Positions 27,143-36,751 of a DNA stretch of 64,000 nt are shown here, in pieces. How positions within the stretch are numbered: the stretch's first letter is position 1; each line of letters opens with the position of its first letter. The notes below the pieces were generated by a model, which was given only the letters and a program-made list of their open reading frames with translations, was not told the DNA's origin and searched no databases. Position numbers and translations under genes: made by a program. The DNA is from Flavobacteriales bacterium. Its GTDB lineage: Bacteria; Bacteroidota; Bacteroidia; Flavobacteriales_F; PHOS-HE28. Where the stretch lies: contig JADJAA010000002.1 of assembly GCA_016704485.1 (NCBI GenBank), forward strand, positions 372,001-436,000. Direction: 5' to 3'.

Positions 27143-27156
27143 AATGGAAGCAGGTC

Positions 27157-29919
27157 TTATTTACCTACTGTTAGTTTCTGTGTGCTGGTACCAAGTTCGT
27201 TGCTCACACGCAGGATGTACAAGCCGTTGGCCATACCCAGCTCAATGCTGCTGATCTCAATACCATTGTCACCGGTCGGAGCCAAGGTCTTATTGTAGAT
27301 CACTGCACCACGCATATCGGTTACGGTAACTTGTGTGTTGTAGTTATCCATTCCGAATGCTTGAACCGTGAAGCGATCATTGCTAGGGTTAGGGAATACG
27401 TTCAATAAACGTTGTGCATCCAATGCTTCGATGCCTACAGGTCCACTGATGTTTATATCATCAATGTACAGATCACCTGAGAACTCGCTGCTGATGTATC
27501 GGAAGCGGAAGCGGATATCCGGGTTCAGTAAGGAGGGTGGAAGCGTGATCGTCTTTTGCTCCCAAGTGCCAGGCCCTTCCATTAGGTTTCCGTTAGTGAT
27601 CAGTTCTTCTTCGTTGATGTTGGTACGTATTTGCCATGTCGCCCCGCAATTGGTAGAAGACCACAACTCCAGACGCTCACTGACCGTGTCGATATTGGTG
27701 GTTGTTGTACTGTACGAATACCAGAAGGACATCTGTGCGCTTTGGAAATAATGGAGGTCGAAGCTTGGTGTCAGCAATTCATCATAGTCACCTAAGTTCG
27801 TTGGGTCGATGAAGTTGATCGGGTAGCGATCACCACTGTTCAGGAATGCACAGGAATTGCTATTGTGTCCACCATCAGTGTACTTCCGGAATTGCGTGAA
27901 ATTGCCGGCATAGTTCATGGCGATGTACGGGTTCAGATCCTCGGCCACGTTCTCGAAATCTTCGTTGTAATTACTTTGCTCTGCGAACCCATTCCCGCCG
28001 ATAAGTACCGCATATTGATCCACTTTGGTATCCCCACCATTGGCATTGCTCACACCCATGGAAACGGTCTTCCAACCGGGGGAACTGAAAACCACATTGG
28101 GGTTACGCTCAGTAGAAGTTGATGGAGTGCCATCTTCAAATGTCCACGCCCAAACCTCAGGAAAAGCTCCTGTCGAGTTGTCAATGAATCGAACAACATC
28201 ACCCGCACAAGCAGTAGGGGAGAATGGAATATCGGTTGTGCCATTGAAGTTTGGACCCAATACAGCATAGAAATCCGCCTTTGGCGCACAATTCCACTGA
28301 TACCCATCAGCAACACCTGTGCTTTGCAATGTGGCATCGCTCCATAGGCTATTACGCTGATTGGTCGTGGTCTCAGCAAAAGCGCGTAGGCGAGCAACCT
28401 GTCCATCGGTGAACATGTGCGCACTAGCGCAGTAGGAATACTCCATGTAGTTCTCCACGTTCTCAACAGCCGCAATAACACCTTTTACAACTACCTCATC
28501 CAGAATAAATGTTCCGTTCGCGTCTTCCGCGTTCCACGCATAGATCCTGAAGGTCAAAGGTGTAGCTGAATTGGTATGACCAGGAACGGTCACAGTGATC
28601 GTACCGGATTGCCCCGTAGCGTCGTTGGTGAAAAAGCCCACATTTCCACTTGGAACGGAAATGTTCGGGTCCCCATTTACGTTGAGCGGAAGGTTAGTGG
28701 TAAAATTGTTATTCGCGGACCTTACAGCAAATGTGCGCACCCCTGTAGTATTCCGGTCGATATTGAAGTCGATGGAAGTTACCGAGATATAGTCCGTTAC
28801 CACGGGAGTAACGGTGATCTCATAATACTTGGAAGCATTGATCGGGTTCGCATTCAGCACCGCAAAATCCGTTTCCCCGTCATTGGCCCCTGTTGACCAG
28901 TTGGAGAATGCGAACTTTCCAGCTACTTCAGAATTAGCGGATACGCCCGTTGCACTGAATGAACTGAAATTGGCACGCACATGGAAATCGATGGAATCAA
29001 GTGCAGGTATCACCACTGAAGGGTCCACGGTCCCGGAAGAAGTGGTTACATCATCGAAATTGAAGATGCTGTTGCGCATCGATTGGCGATCGCAAACTGC
29101 CCATGTCGATTCATCATTAGGGCAAACATTCCATCCTTTCGTTATCGGCGTATCCTCCACCCCATCATCACCACAGGTATTCTGCATGTGGATTCCTGCG
29201 TTATCACCTGGTACGCCATTGTTCTCACCCCAAACGTGATTCAGGTCGAAGAAGTGGCCCACTTCATGGGTCAGCGCGCGGGAAGTGAATTCCGCACCCG
29301 TACCGATCCGTCCAACATAATCATGAAGGATCAGAACACCATCAGCGAAACTGGGCGCACCACTGAAATATCCTGCTGCACCGCTTGCGATCTTGTCCGT
29401 AACCCAGACATTCAGGTATTTATTACGAGGCCACGGAGTGAATTTGGAAGAAGACTCGCCAAGGAATGTCTGTGGTGATTTAATGCGCTCAATACCATTC
29501 GTGCAATTGCCATAGGGGTCAATTGTAGGAAGTACGAACTGCATCCGTGGATTACCGATCCGGTCAGCAAATGCAGGATGCACATTCGCGGAATCAGGGT
29601 TCATCAATTGAAAATCACGATTAAGCACTTCAACCGCATCGAGGATCTGTTCGTTGGAAATATTCTCTCTGCCGTTCAGGTGAATAATGTGAAAAACGAT
29701 CGGGATCGTGTAGAGCGTGTTCTCATCGCGCTCATTGCCACTGTTCCGAAGCAATTCACGCATTTCAGCTTCCGCTTCCGCCTCCATTTGAAGGTAGTCA
29801 GGATAGGTCTCAATAAGACGTTGCCGTTCAAGGTCCGTACCACAGGGTCGTGGGGCCTGCTGGGCCATGGACGATAAGGACAACGTACAAGCGGTCAGTC
29901 CGAGTATTAGGTGTTTCAT
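27157..29919 (-). CDS. Secreted M43 (pappalysin/cytophagalysin) metalloprotease with an inserted domain, PKD and T9SS sorting domain
   Basis: A 920-residue exported zinc protease. The signal peptide MKHLILGLTACTLSLSSMAQ is followed by a propeptide. The metzincin motif HEVGHFFDLNH lies at residues 218-228. The Met-turn NYMEYSYC (M492) comes far later than usual because a beta-rich domain of about 200 residues sits between them (about 280-483, NSIFNFDDVTTSSG to FILDEVVVKG). Downstream are a PKD domain (about 540-650), a jelly-roll-like region, and a type A T9SS sorting domain (about 832-920, FPNPSNDRF). The cysteine-rich loop after the zinc site (NTCGDDGVEDTP) is preserved, so activity is plausible. 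Confidence 0.9.
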   Translation of the reverse strand: MKHLILGLTACTLSLSSMAQQAPRPCGTDLERQRLIETYPDYLQMEAEAEAEMRELLRNSGNERDENTLYTIPIVFHIIHLNGRENISNEQILDAVEVLNRDFQLMNPDSANVHPAFADRIGNPRMQFVLPTIDPYGNCTNGIERIKSPQTFLGESSSKFTPWPRNKYLNVWVTDKIASGAAGYFSGAPSFADGVLILHDYVGRIGTGAEFTSRALTHEVGHFFDLNHVWGENNGVPGDNAGIHMQNTCGDDGVEDTPITKGWNVCPNDESTWAVCDRQSMRNSIFNFDDVTTSSGTVDPSVVIPALDSIDFHVRANFSSFSATGVSANSEVAGKFAFSNWSTGANDGETDFAVLNANPINASKYYEITVTPVVTDYISVTSIDFNIDRNTTGVRTFAVRSANNNFTTNLPLNVNGDPNISVPSGNVGFFTNDATGQSGTITVTVPGHTNSATPLTFRIYAWNAEDANGTFILDEVVVKGVIAAVENVENYMEYSYCASAHMFTDGQVARLRAFAETTTNQRNSLWSDATLQSTGVADGYQWNCAPKADFYAVLGPNFNGTTDIPFSPTACAGDVVRFIDNSTGAFPEVWAWTFEDGTPSTSTERNPNVVFSSPGWKTVSMGVSNANGGDTKVDQYAVLIGGNGFAEQSNYNEDFENVAEDLNPYIAMNYAGNFTQFRKYTDGGHNSNSCAFLNSGDRYPINFIDPTNLGDYDELLTPSFDLHYFQSAQMSFWYSYSTTTTNIDTVSERLELWSSTNCGATWQIRTNINEEELITNGNLMEGPGTWEQKTITLPPSLLNPDIRFRFRYISSEFSGDLYIDDINISGPVGIEALDAQRLLNVFPNPSNDRFTVQAFGMDNYNTQVTVTDMRGAVIYNKTLAPTGDNGIEISSIELGMANGLYILRVSNELGTSTQKLTVGK

Positions 29920-30122
29920 GGTATTCCTCTGCGTAAAAAGGGGTTATTCTGTGTCCGATCCGTGGCCTAAAGTACAAAGGGTCTTTGTTACCATCACCAT
30001 GGTGGAGGAATTGGATCCATATTCGGTCGCTTTGGACAGGTTACGGTATTTCGGGTCCAAAGAACGGTCGCTCTGTTTCTGAGCTGGATAATGATCTCTT
30101 TTTCAGCGAGTAAGGTAGCGCT
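29920..30122. other. Spacer with no recognised feature
   Basis: I see no coding frame, exact -7 box or terminator here. A CAAAGGGTC sequence near 29973 is only a partial match to a minus-strand -7 box for the M43 gene. Confidence 0.5.
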
Positions 30123-31322
30123 TTAAACGGTCTTTGCGTCAAGTGAAGCTTGGATAACAGTACAGGCCCGTTCCACATCCATAGCCTTGATCATCAACGG
30201 AGGCGCGATCCGGAATGCAGTAGGGCAGGATAGGAACCAGAAGCCAAGTACACCTTCTTGCAAGCAGTCCATAACAACGTGTTGTACGAGATCTGCATTT
30301 CCCAATTCCACCGCAAGCATTAGGCCTTCACCGCGTACCTCTTTAATAGCAGGGTGAATGAGCAGATTCTTGAATAATGCGCCCATTATCCGAGCATTCT
30401 CCGCAAGATCTTCCTCCTCTAGCAACTCGAGAGCGACTAGTCCCGCCACACAAGGCAAGGGGTGCCCACCGAATGTGGTAATGTGGCCCAGCGTTGGATC
30501 GTGTGTGAGCAAGTGCATGTGCTCTTTTGAAGCAACAAAAGCGCCCATTGGAAGTCCTCCGCCAAGTGCTTTTCCGAGAACCAGAATATCCGGGACAACA
30601 TCAAAATGGGCAAAAGCAAACCGTTTTCCCGTGCGTCCAAAACCGGTCTGCACCTCATCGAATATGAGCATGGTTCCGGTTTTGAGGCATTTAGCACGCA
30701 GGTCACGGATCCAGGAATGGTCCGGTACACGTATCCCGGCGTCACCTTGGATCGGTTCAACTACCGCAGCAGCAGTGTTTGTGGAGATCAGGTCAAGGTC
30801 TGCACGTGAATTGAACGCCATGAAACGCACGTCCGGCAACAACGGACGGGACCGGTACTTCTTCGTTTCGTTACCTGTAATGCTCAGTGACCCATGCGTA
30901 CTTCCGTGATAGCTGTTCTTGCATGCGATCAGTTCCGTTCTGCCAGTGATGCGTTTTGCCAGTTTCAGTGCGCCCTCCATAGCTTCGGTACCACTATTCA
31001 CGAAGTAGACACTGTCAAGGCCGTTCGGTAGCAGGGAAGTAAGTTTCTCCGCGAATTTGACCTGTGGTTCCTGAATGAACTCGCCATAGGGGATCACATG
31101 CAGATAGCGGTCGCATTGGGCTTTGATGGCGGTTACCACTTTCGGGTGCCGATGGCCTGTGTTGTTCACCGCCAAGCCTGCGACAAGATCCAAGTACCGT
31201 TTACCCGAACGATCGGTGAGGTAGCACCCTTCGGCATGTACGATATCCAAAGCAAGTGGGTGCGGACTTGTTTGGGCCAAGTGATCGAGGAACGATGTAT
31301 GCAGATCGGGCATTGGTCGCAA
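30123..31322 (-). CDS. Class III PLP-dependent aminotransferase (acetylornithine/ornithine aminotransferase family)
   Basis: A 399-residue fold-type I aminotransferase. Visible motifs are the phosphate-binding VNSGTEAMEGALKLA (about 108-123), SYHGSTHGS near 137, the pyridine-ring Asp in IFDEVQTGFGRTG (about 220-232), and the Schiff-base lysine K251 in VLGKALGGG. The family includes ArgD, RocD and GABA/lysine aminotransferases. No other arginine or proline genes are nearby, so the substrate is open. It is the last gene of the minus-strand run, 68 nt downstream of the Spy-like gene. A start at 31313 (MPDLHTS) is also possible. Confidence 0.88.
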   Translation of the reverse strand: MRPMPDLHTSFLDHLAQTSPHPLALDIVHAEGCYLTDRSGKRYLDLVAGLAVNNTGHRHPKVVTAIKAQCDRYLHVIPYGEFIQEPQVKFAEKLTSLLPNGLDSVYFVNSGTEAMEGALKLAKRITGRTELIACKNSYHGSTHGSLSITGNETKKYRSRPLLPDVRFMAFNSRADLDLISTNTAAAVVEPIQGDAGIRVPDHSWIRDLRAKCLKTGTMLIFDEVQTGFGRTGKRFAFAHFDVVPDILVLGKALGGGLPMGAFVASKEHMHLLTHDPTLGHITTFGGHPLPCVAGLVALELLEEEDLAENARIMGALFKNLLIHPAIKEVRGEGLMLAVELGNADLVQHVVMDCLQEGVLGFWFLSCPTAFRIAPPLMIKAMDVERACTVIQASLDAKTV

Positions 31323-31390
31323 AGATCGTTCGAAAGTCCGTCATAGTGACTGCTGGCCATGACAACGGATCCCTCATGGTATGATCACCT

Positions 31391-31894
31391 TCACCTCTTG
31401 AATTTTTGATCACCGGATCTGCTCCCCATCCGCTCTTTCAACCTTCGCAATACCTCACGGTTGAAATCCTGCTCAGCAAGGCGCAATTGAACGGTCTTTA
31501 CAGAACCGATGCTCTTTTTGAATTTCTCAGCGTATTGCTTTTCGAGATCCACTTCCTGCTGGCGATTGGCCAAGTGCTTTACGATCATTTCCGCTGCTTG
31601 GGACTCCGACAATTCACCACTGGAATTGCGAGCGCCATGGCTCAATTCTCTAGCTTCTTTTCGGATGGCATCCTGTTTCGCATCGTACTCATTGTAGATG
31701 GGCCAGAATTGCTGTGCTTGTTCAGTGCTCAGGTTCAATTTGGTGGTGATGTAGGCACTTTTCTGTGCTTTGAGCTCAGCTAGTTTTTCTTTCGGTGGCT
31801 GCTGGTCATCATCCGTTTCCTGTGCAACCACTGGCGCGAATACTGCCGCGCAAAAGGCGATCAATACGGTGATCCGTTGAAGTGTTCGTTTCAT
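31391..31894 (-). CDS. Spy/CpxP-like periplasmic protein of the ECF sigma locus
   Basis: A 167-residue protein with a signal peptide (TVLIAFCAAVFAPVVAQ) and then almost pure alpha helix. KLNLSTEQAQQFWPIYNEYDAK corresponds to the LTxxQ pattern of Spy/CpxP-like chaperones and of the small sensors often found with ECF sigma factors in Bacteroidota. The C-terminus is basic. Its ATG overlaps the stop of the anti-sigma-like gene by 4 nt, so the two are coupled. I infer a role in envelope-stress sensing with that partner. Confidence 0.72.
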   Translation of the reverse strand: MKRTLQRITVLIAFCAAVFAPVVAQETDDDQQPPKEKLAELKAQKSAYITTKLNLSTEQAQQFWPIYNEYDAKQDAIRKEARELSHGARNSSGELSESQAAEMIVKHLANRQQEVDLEKQYAEKFKKSIGSVKTVQLRLAEQDFNREVLRRLKERMGSRSGDQKFKR

Positions 31895-32352
31895 AGTTCT
31901 TCGGTCAAAAAATAGAGCGATAGGTTTTCATTCTCCAGGTAATCGATCAGCACCTCGTCGTCCATGGAAAGATCCACATCGGCCATGGTATTGTCGGAAT
32001 TCGCGAATAACGCAGAGAGATCTTGGTCGTCAAGGTCTTCCACAACGAGGATCTCGGCCTCCTGCGCGATCTTCTGTTGTGCAATTTCCGGTGCTTGATC
32101 AGTAGGCTTCCAGATCCACCAGCTCAACAACGCCATAAGGATCATGCTGATACTTCCGATCAATGCAGGTTTGGATAGAAGCCGCGACCAAGCGGGAGCG
32201 GAGCCCTGTGCTTTTGCTGCGACAATGTGGCTTTGGACCTGATGTGGGAACTGTTCGAAGAATCCATTGGGTACCACAAAAGGGTTTTGTTTGGGAATGC
32301 TCCGGAGAAGCGGGGCATCATTAAATTCGTTTTTGGAGTGATCGTTCTGCAT
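31891..32352 (-). CDS. Single-pass anti-sigma-factor-like membrane protein
   Basis: The product is about 153 residues from ATG 32352 (MQNDHSKNEF); the upstream ATG at 32376 is also in frame. A short cytoplasmic N-terminal part (PFVVPNGFFEQFPHQV, a pattern common in these proteins) precedes one membrane helix (PALIGSISMILMALLSWWIW) and an acidic periplasmic tail rich in Asp/Glu. No zinc-binding anti-sigma motif is visible. Position next to a Spy-like gene and near an ECF sigma gene supports a regulatory role, but the sigma gene is separated from it by a large protease gene. Confidence 0.65.
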   Translation of the reverse strand: MQNDHSKNEFNDAPLLRSIPKQNPFVVPNGFFEQFPHQVQSHIVAAKAQGSAPAWSRLLSKPALIGSISMILMALLSWWIWKPTDQAPEIAQQKIAQEAEILVVEDLDDQDLSALFANSDNTMADVDLSMDDEVLIDYLENENLSLYFLTEEL

Positions 32353-32489
32353 GGTATTGCTTGTTGGACGCATCAACTGCTATTTGGTTTGATCCGTTCG
32401 AACACATAGTATCATAACGAACAAAACCTCCGGAAAGGAGGCTTTGTCGCTTTGATATGTGCGGATCAGAAGATCTTGTATCACCAAGG

Positions 32490-35400
32490 TCAAGGCAGTT
32501 GTTCCAAAATGGAATTAGTTGGAACTACGCCTCCGATATTTGTAAGGATGATGTCGCGGTCATTATCCTGTCCAGTGTAAACAACGGATCCATCCATGTT
32601 CACGTCTTCAGCGCGATAGCCGGCTATGGTATTGGTAGGGACAATGCCGCCGATCGCTGTTAGGATCTGGTCCCGGTCGTTACCTGAATTGGTATAGAGG
32701 ATCTCGCCATTGAATGTGACGTCGCCTGCCCATAGGGCTAGTGTAGGAAACGCTCCGGTGATCGATCTTCTCGCGTTGCTACCGAATGTTGCAGTCCCTG
32801 ATTGAGTAAGATCCACAGTAGCAGCAACCGCGCTAAGTGGAACAGGGTTCAAGGTCACAATGCCGAGGTGGTTCCTGTGGCGCACCACGACGTGATAATT
32901 TCCTGCCGCAAGTCCGAAGCTAACGGGAGAGGTGCCATTCAAGTCCACAATATCGCCATCACGTTGGATCAAAGCGCTTCTCGATGCTGCGATGGCGGGG
33001 ATCAGGCCAGTTCTTAACTCAAGGATCACCCAATCCACGATCGCATTTGCACCGGTCACAGTAAATACGGAAGGTGCAATGGTCTCTCCACCTCCACCTT
33101 CAAAGCTATATCCAAGTAGCGTAAACGGTTCCGTGGTGGGGATCAAGGTAGCAAGGCGAAGATCATCTTTCATGAGTCCGGTCGATGCATCATACGGACC
33201 ATTCAAGAATGCTTTTGCGGCAACTTGGATCGCAGAAGGCGCATTGAAGATGATACCGTATTCTTCAACCTGTCCGTATTGTAGGTTCGTGCATGGACCC
33301 GCTGTTGTGTTAGTGAAATCGGTGATCACGCGCATCCGCAACAACGTGCCGGTAGTTGGTGCAACCGGTGTCGTGAAGGATCCACTGCGAACACCTGTAC
33401 CAGTGGCTGGTGTGAAGATCTCCTCGCCTGGATCCACGAGGTCACCATCGTTGTTGTAATCCACGTAAGCCCGTAACCACTGGTTGTTCGGGCTACCTAC
33501 CGTCACTGAGATGGTGTACAATGTGTTCGCACTCAAGGTGGTTGCATCGGAGCATGTGTAGTCGTTCATGACCGCACCGTTGTAGACCGTGGTCTTGTTG
33601 ATCGTGTTCAACTGCACATTCGTGATCCCGATACCCGCAGCGGGAGAGGTGCTTCGAGTTACCGTACAACCCGACGTAGGCACAGCAAGCACGGTAACGT
33701 GATCGGTCTTTGTTCGCGTTGTTCCAGTTCCATTCCCGTTGGAGGCGATCAATGTAACAGTGTAGGTGCCAGGACCTGCATAGGAAATAACCGGGTTCTG
33801 CGCTGTTGAATTCGAAGGAGTACCACCCGGGAAACTCCATGACCAAGAAGTAGGGCTAAGCAAGGATGCGTCAGTGAAAGTCACACTATTGCCTGCGCAT
33901 AGTTGCGTAATACTTTCATTGAATTCAGACAAGGGCGGACCTGTGACAACCATGATAACTGTGTTGGATAAGGCCGGTGATGCGATCACACCAGCAAGGT
34001 TCGACGCCATGGAACATTGGATCGTTTCACCGGGAAGTAGATCGTTGCTCACGTAGGTTGCACTTGTTCCCACATCCACTCCATTGCGCAACCATGTGTA
34101 CAGCGGGGCACCACCGCCATTTACTGGTGTTGGTGTGAATGTTACCGAAGTGCCGTACGTGATGGTGCTACCAGGAGCAGCCGCTATGCTCACCGCTGCA
34201 ACGCTGTTGGAAATATAAACGCCGTAATCTTCAACATCACCAATAGAGAATGTTGATGTGCAGTTGCGCTTGGTCGAACTGACCGCAGAGAATGTTTCAC
34301 CATAGATCCGCATGCGCAGCAACGTATTGGTAACCGCAGTTCCGGGAATGGTAACGTTAGCAGTTACTGTACCTGAGCTATTCACAGGTTGGGAACCGGA
34401 TGCGACCAACTCACTTGGATCCTCGAAAGCTCCATTGTTGTTGTAATCGATGTAGGCATTCATGAATTCGGCACCACTGCCCCCAGCTCGCAAAGAGATT
34501 GCCAATGAATACGTGTTTCCAACAGCAACCACTGTGTTTTGGGCACAAGAGAAGTCGGTATAAGCAACATTCGTAATGGTGCTTGTTGCATTCGAAATGC
34601 TATTGAAGACAACATTATTAACCGTTTGTGCGAAGTTGCCAGCGTTGCTTGATGTGGGCGTACAAGCATTCACCGGAGTTGCGGCCACAACTACAATGCC
34701 TTGCTCTGTTCTAGTGAAGGTTCCAAGACCAGTGTTAATACTTACTGAAGCGTTGTAAACGCCCGCACTAGTCAATGTAAAGACCGGATTTTGCTGAACG
34801 GAAGTATGTGTTTCGGTGCCGTTGGTGATGCTCCATGAGAACGTGATGCCCGGTAGGCCTGTTCCACTCAGGAACGTGTTCGGTATGCAGGAGGACTTAT
34901 CGAATAATTGTACGCTTTGTCCGGTTCCGCACAAAAAGCCCTGAGAAGAATAAAAATCCAACATAGGCGCTGCTGGTGGCACCAATGACAGGTTGCCATT
35001 TACAGCCAGGAAGGATGCCCGTGGTCCAATGATCGCTGCCTGAATACGTGTGTTCTGCCCAGTGGTGAACATGTTCTGGCACGCATCTCCAGCGTAGTCC
35101 ATGTAGTTGTTCTTGAAAAGTGAGATTGCCGAACCACCATCACAAGCGTTGGTACCGCTGAAATCACAATCGCTGTTACTGCGGATATGTGGTGGGGTGT
35201 CGCAGACCAGATCTCCATCAGCATTACAGTCGCCATTGGCGGGGCACGAGGCTCCTCCATCATCTCCTTGGAAGGTGTGGTATACATTGAACGCATGGCC
35301 AAGCTCGTGAGCCAGTGTAATGCCATCGCGGTTCTTATACGCATTCACCAGCATTACGGTGCCATCATTGGGTTGGCCGTGGCTACTGCTGAAGTAGGCA

Positions 35401-36032
35401 TAGCCTTGGGTACCGCTACCACCATTGTTATTATCGAACTCGGAGATCAGCCAGATATTATAGAACTGCGTTTGTGGCCAAACATCCAAAAGCTTCAACG
35501 ATGCATCGGTAATTCCCGAAACATCATCGAATACACCACTGGCCATGTAGGTTGCGTTGCCGGTCATATCGCGCCGCGTTATGCCATTGGTGCAATTACC
35601 ATTCGGATCGCGCACGGCCAGAGCGAACTCGATATTGATATCCACGCCATTCCCATCACCAGGTGTTCCAGGAACTTTACGGTACCGTTCATTGAGCCAT
35701 TTGATACCGTCCTGAACCTGATCATCGGTGATCGCCGTGATCGCTGTACCCGTTTCCATCACGTGTACAACTACTGGAACATACAAGGTGCCACCACCTC
35801 GCTGTGCATCCTGAGTGAAGTTCAAGACCTGTTGGTCAAAGGCGTTCACACGTTGTTGGTACCCTTGATCAGTAAGCATTAGCTCATTGTGGCGATGATC
35901 GAAACCACAGCTTTCCTGTTGAGGGTTGTGCGTTGTTTGTGCGGAGAGGCCAGGCATGTTCAACATGCATAGGACCGAGGTTCCGTACACGGAGAGTTCA
36001 CGGTAGTTGGAGAGTATATTCATTTGGTTCAA
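32490..36032 (-). CDS. Secreted M43 metalloprotease with PKD, GEVED domains and a dockerin-like C-terminal module
   Basis: An 1180-residue protein. A signal peptide ends near LSAQ. The zinc motif HELGHAFNVYH lies at residues 242-252 and the Met-turn NYMDYAG follows at M311, so this M43 domain is uninterrupted, unlike the one at 27157. PKD-like repeats alternate with two GEVED-type domains (AYIDYNNNGAFEDPSE and AYVDYNNDGDLVDPGE, each followed by a GDVEDYG or GQVEEYG signature). The last 245 residues or so form a module with QRDGDIV, RHRNHL and two DVN-type NDRD repeats, instead of a type A sorting domain. It lies between the ECF sigma gene and the anti-sigma-like gene. Confidence 0.88.
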   Translation of the reverse strand: MNQMNILSNYRELSVYGTSVLCMLNMPGLSAQTTHNPQQESCGFDHRHNELMLTDQGYQQRVNAFDQQVLNFTQDAQRGGGTLYVPVVVHVMETGTAITAITDDQVQDGIKWLNERYRKVPGTPGDGNGVDINIEFALAVRDPNGNCTNGITRRDMTGNATYMASGVFDDVSGITDASLKLLDVWPQTQFYNIWLISEFDNNNGGSGTQGYAYFSSSHGQPNDGTVMLVNAYKNRDGITLAHELGHAFNVYHTFQGDDGGASCPANGDCNADGDLVCDTPPHIRSNSDCDFSGTNACDGGSAISLFKNNYMDYAGDACQNMFTTGQNTRIQAAIIGPRASFLAVNGNLSLVPPAAPMLDFYSSQGFLCGTGQSVQLFDKSSCIPNTFLSGTGLPGITFSWSITNGTETHTSVQQNPVFTLTSAGVYNASVSINTGLGTFTRTEQGIVVVAATPVNACTPTSSNAGNFAQTVNNVVFNSISNATSTITNVAYTDFSCAQNTVVAVGNTYSLAISLRAGGSGAEFMNAYIDYNNNGAFEDPSELVASGSQPVNSSGTVTANVTIPGTAVTNTLLRMRIYGETFSAVSSTKRNCTSTFSIGDVEDYGVYISNSVAAVSIAAAPGSTITYGTSVTFTPTPVNGGGAPLYTWLRNGVDVGTSATYVSNDLLPGETIQCSMASNLAGVIASPALSNTVIMVVTGPPLSEFNESITQLCAGNSVTFTDASLLSPTSWSWSFPGGTPSNSTAQNPVISYAGPGTYTVTLIASNGNGTGTTRTKTDHVTVLAVPTSGCTVTRSTSPAAGIGITNVQLNTINKTTVYNGAVMNDYTCSDATTLSANTLYTISVTVGSPNNQWLRAYVDYNNDGDLVDPGEEIFTPATGTGVRSGSFTTPVAPTTGTLLRMRVITDFTNTTAGPCTNLQYGQVEEYGIIFNAPSAIQVAAKAFLNGPYDASTGLMKDDLRLATLIPTTEPFTLLGYSFEGGGGETIAPSVFTVTGANAIVDWVILELRTGLIPAIAASRSALIQRDGDIVDLNGTSPVSFGLAAGNYHVVVRHRNHLGIVTLNPVPLSAVAATVDLTQSGTATFGSNARRSITGAFPTLALWAGDVTFNGEILYTNSGNDRDQILTAIGGIVPTNTIAGYRAEDVNMDGSVVYTGQDNDRDIILTNIGGVVPTNSILEQLP

Positions 36033-36171
36033 GAAAGTGATGTTTTTTTAAAATAGACGGTACCTGATCGGATCGAATGATCCACGCAAGGTCCTCAAAG
36101 AAAAGTAGCGGGATCCAAGATACCTAATTGAAAAAGCGAATAGTTGTCTGTCCGATCTGGTAGGCAAGGAA

Positions 36172-36732
36172 TTACCTGTTCCATCGCTCGGTCGTAAGCC
36201 AACTTTCTATCTTTTTCACCGCAATATGATAACTGCTTTTCAGCGCGCCAACGCTGGTTCCCGTGATCGCGCTGATCTCTTCATACTTCATTGCATCGAA
36301 GTATTTCATGTTGAATACCGCACGTTGCTTATCCGGTAATCGCATGATCGCCTTTTGCAGTTTCCGTTGGATCGCATCTCCGGAGAAATGTTCACTGCTA
36401 TCCAAGGTGGTCGTGAGCTTTTCAAGGACGATGGCTTCACTTGTGAATAGGCCGCGCTTCATTTTGCGCAAATGGTTGAGGCTCTCGTTGTGCGCTATAC
36501 GGAAGAGCCAACTGTAGAGTTGAGCGTCGGCCCTGAAGCTATCCAGACCGTTCCATGCTTTTATGAATGTGTTCTGCAACACGTCCTTTGTCTCGTCATG
36601 ATCGGTGACCATACGACGAATGGATGTGTACAAGCGTTGCTGATACTGACGCACCAACAAATTGAATGCGTAGTGTTTCGAATCCTCCTTTCGGAATAGC
36701 GCGAGCAGTTCACCGTCTGAGAGGTCGGTCAT
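36172..36732 (-). CDS. ECF-family RNA polymerase sigma factor
   Basis: A 186-residue sigma-70 family protein. Region 2 includes the DVLQNTFIKAWNGLDSF segment near residue 50 and LYSWLFRIAHNESLNHLRK, the core-binding and -10 recognition helices. Region 4 covers about 125-180 (LPDKQRAVFNMKYFDAMKYEEIS and a helix-turn-helix around GTSVGALKSSYHIAVKKIE). It lies 19 nt downstream of the transketolase C subunit gene and 139 nt upstream of the M43 protease gene. The candidate anti-sigma lies beyond that protease. Confidence 0.94.
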   Translation of the reverse strand: MTDLSDGELLALFRKEDSKHYAFNLLVRQYQQRLYTSIRRMVTDHDETKDVLQNTFIKAWNGLDSFRADAQLYSWLFRIAHNESLNHLRKMKRGLFTSEAIVLEKLTTTLDSSEHFSGDAIQRKLQKAIMRLPDKQRAVFNMKYFDAMKYEEISAITGTSVGALKSSYHIAVKKIESWLTTERWNR

Positions 36733-36751
36733 ACTACTCCGATCGCATGTT

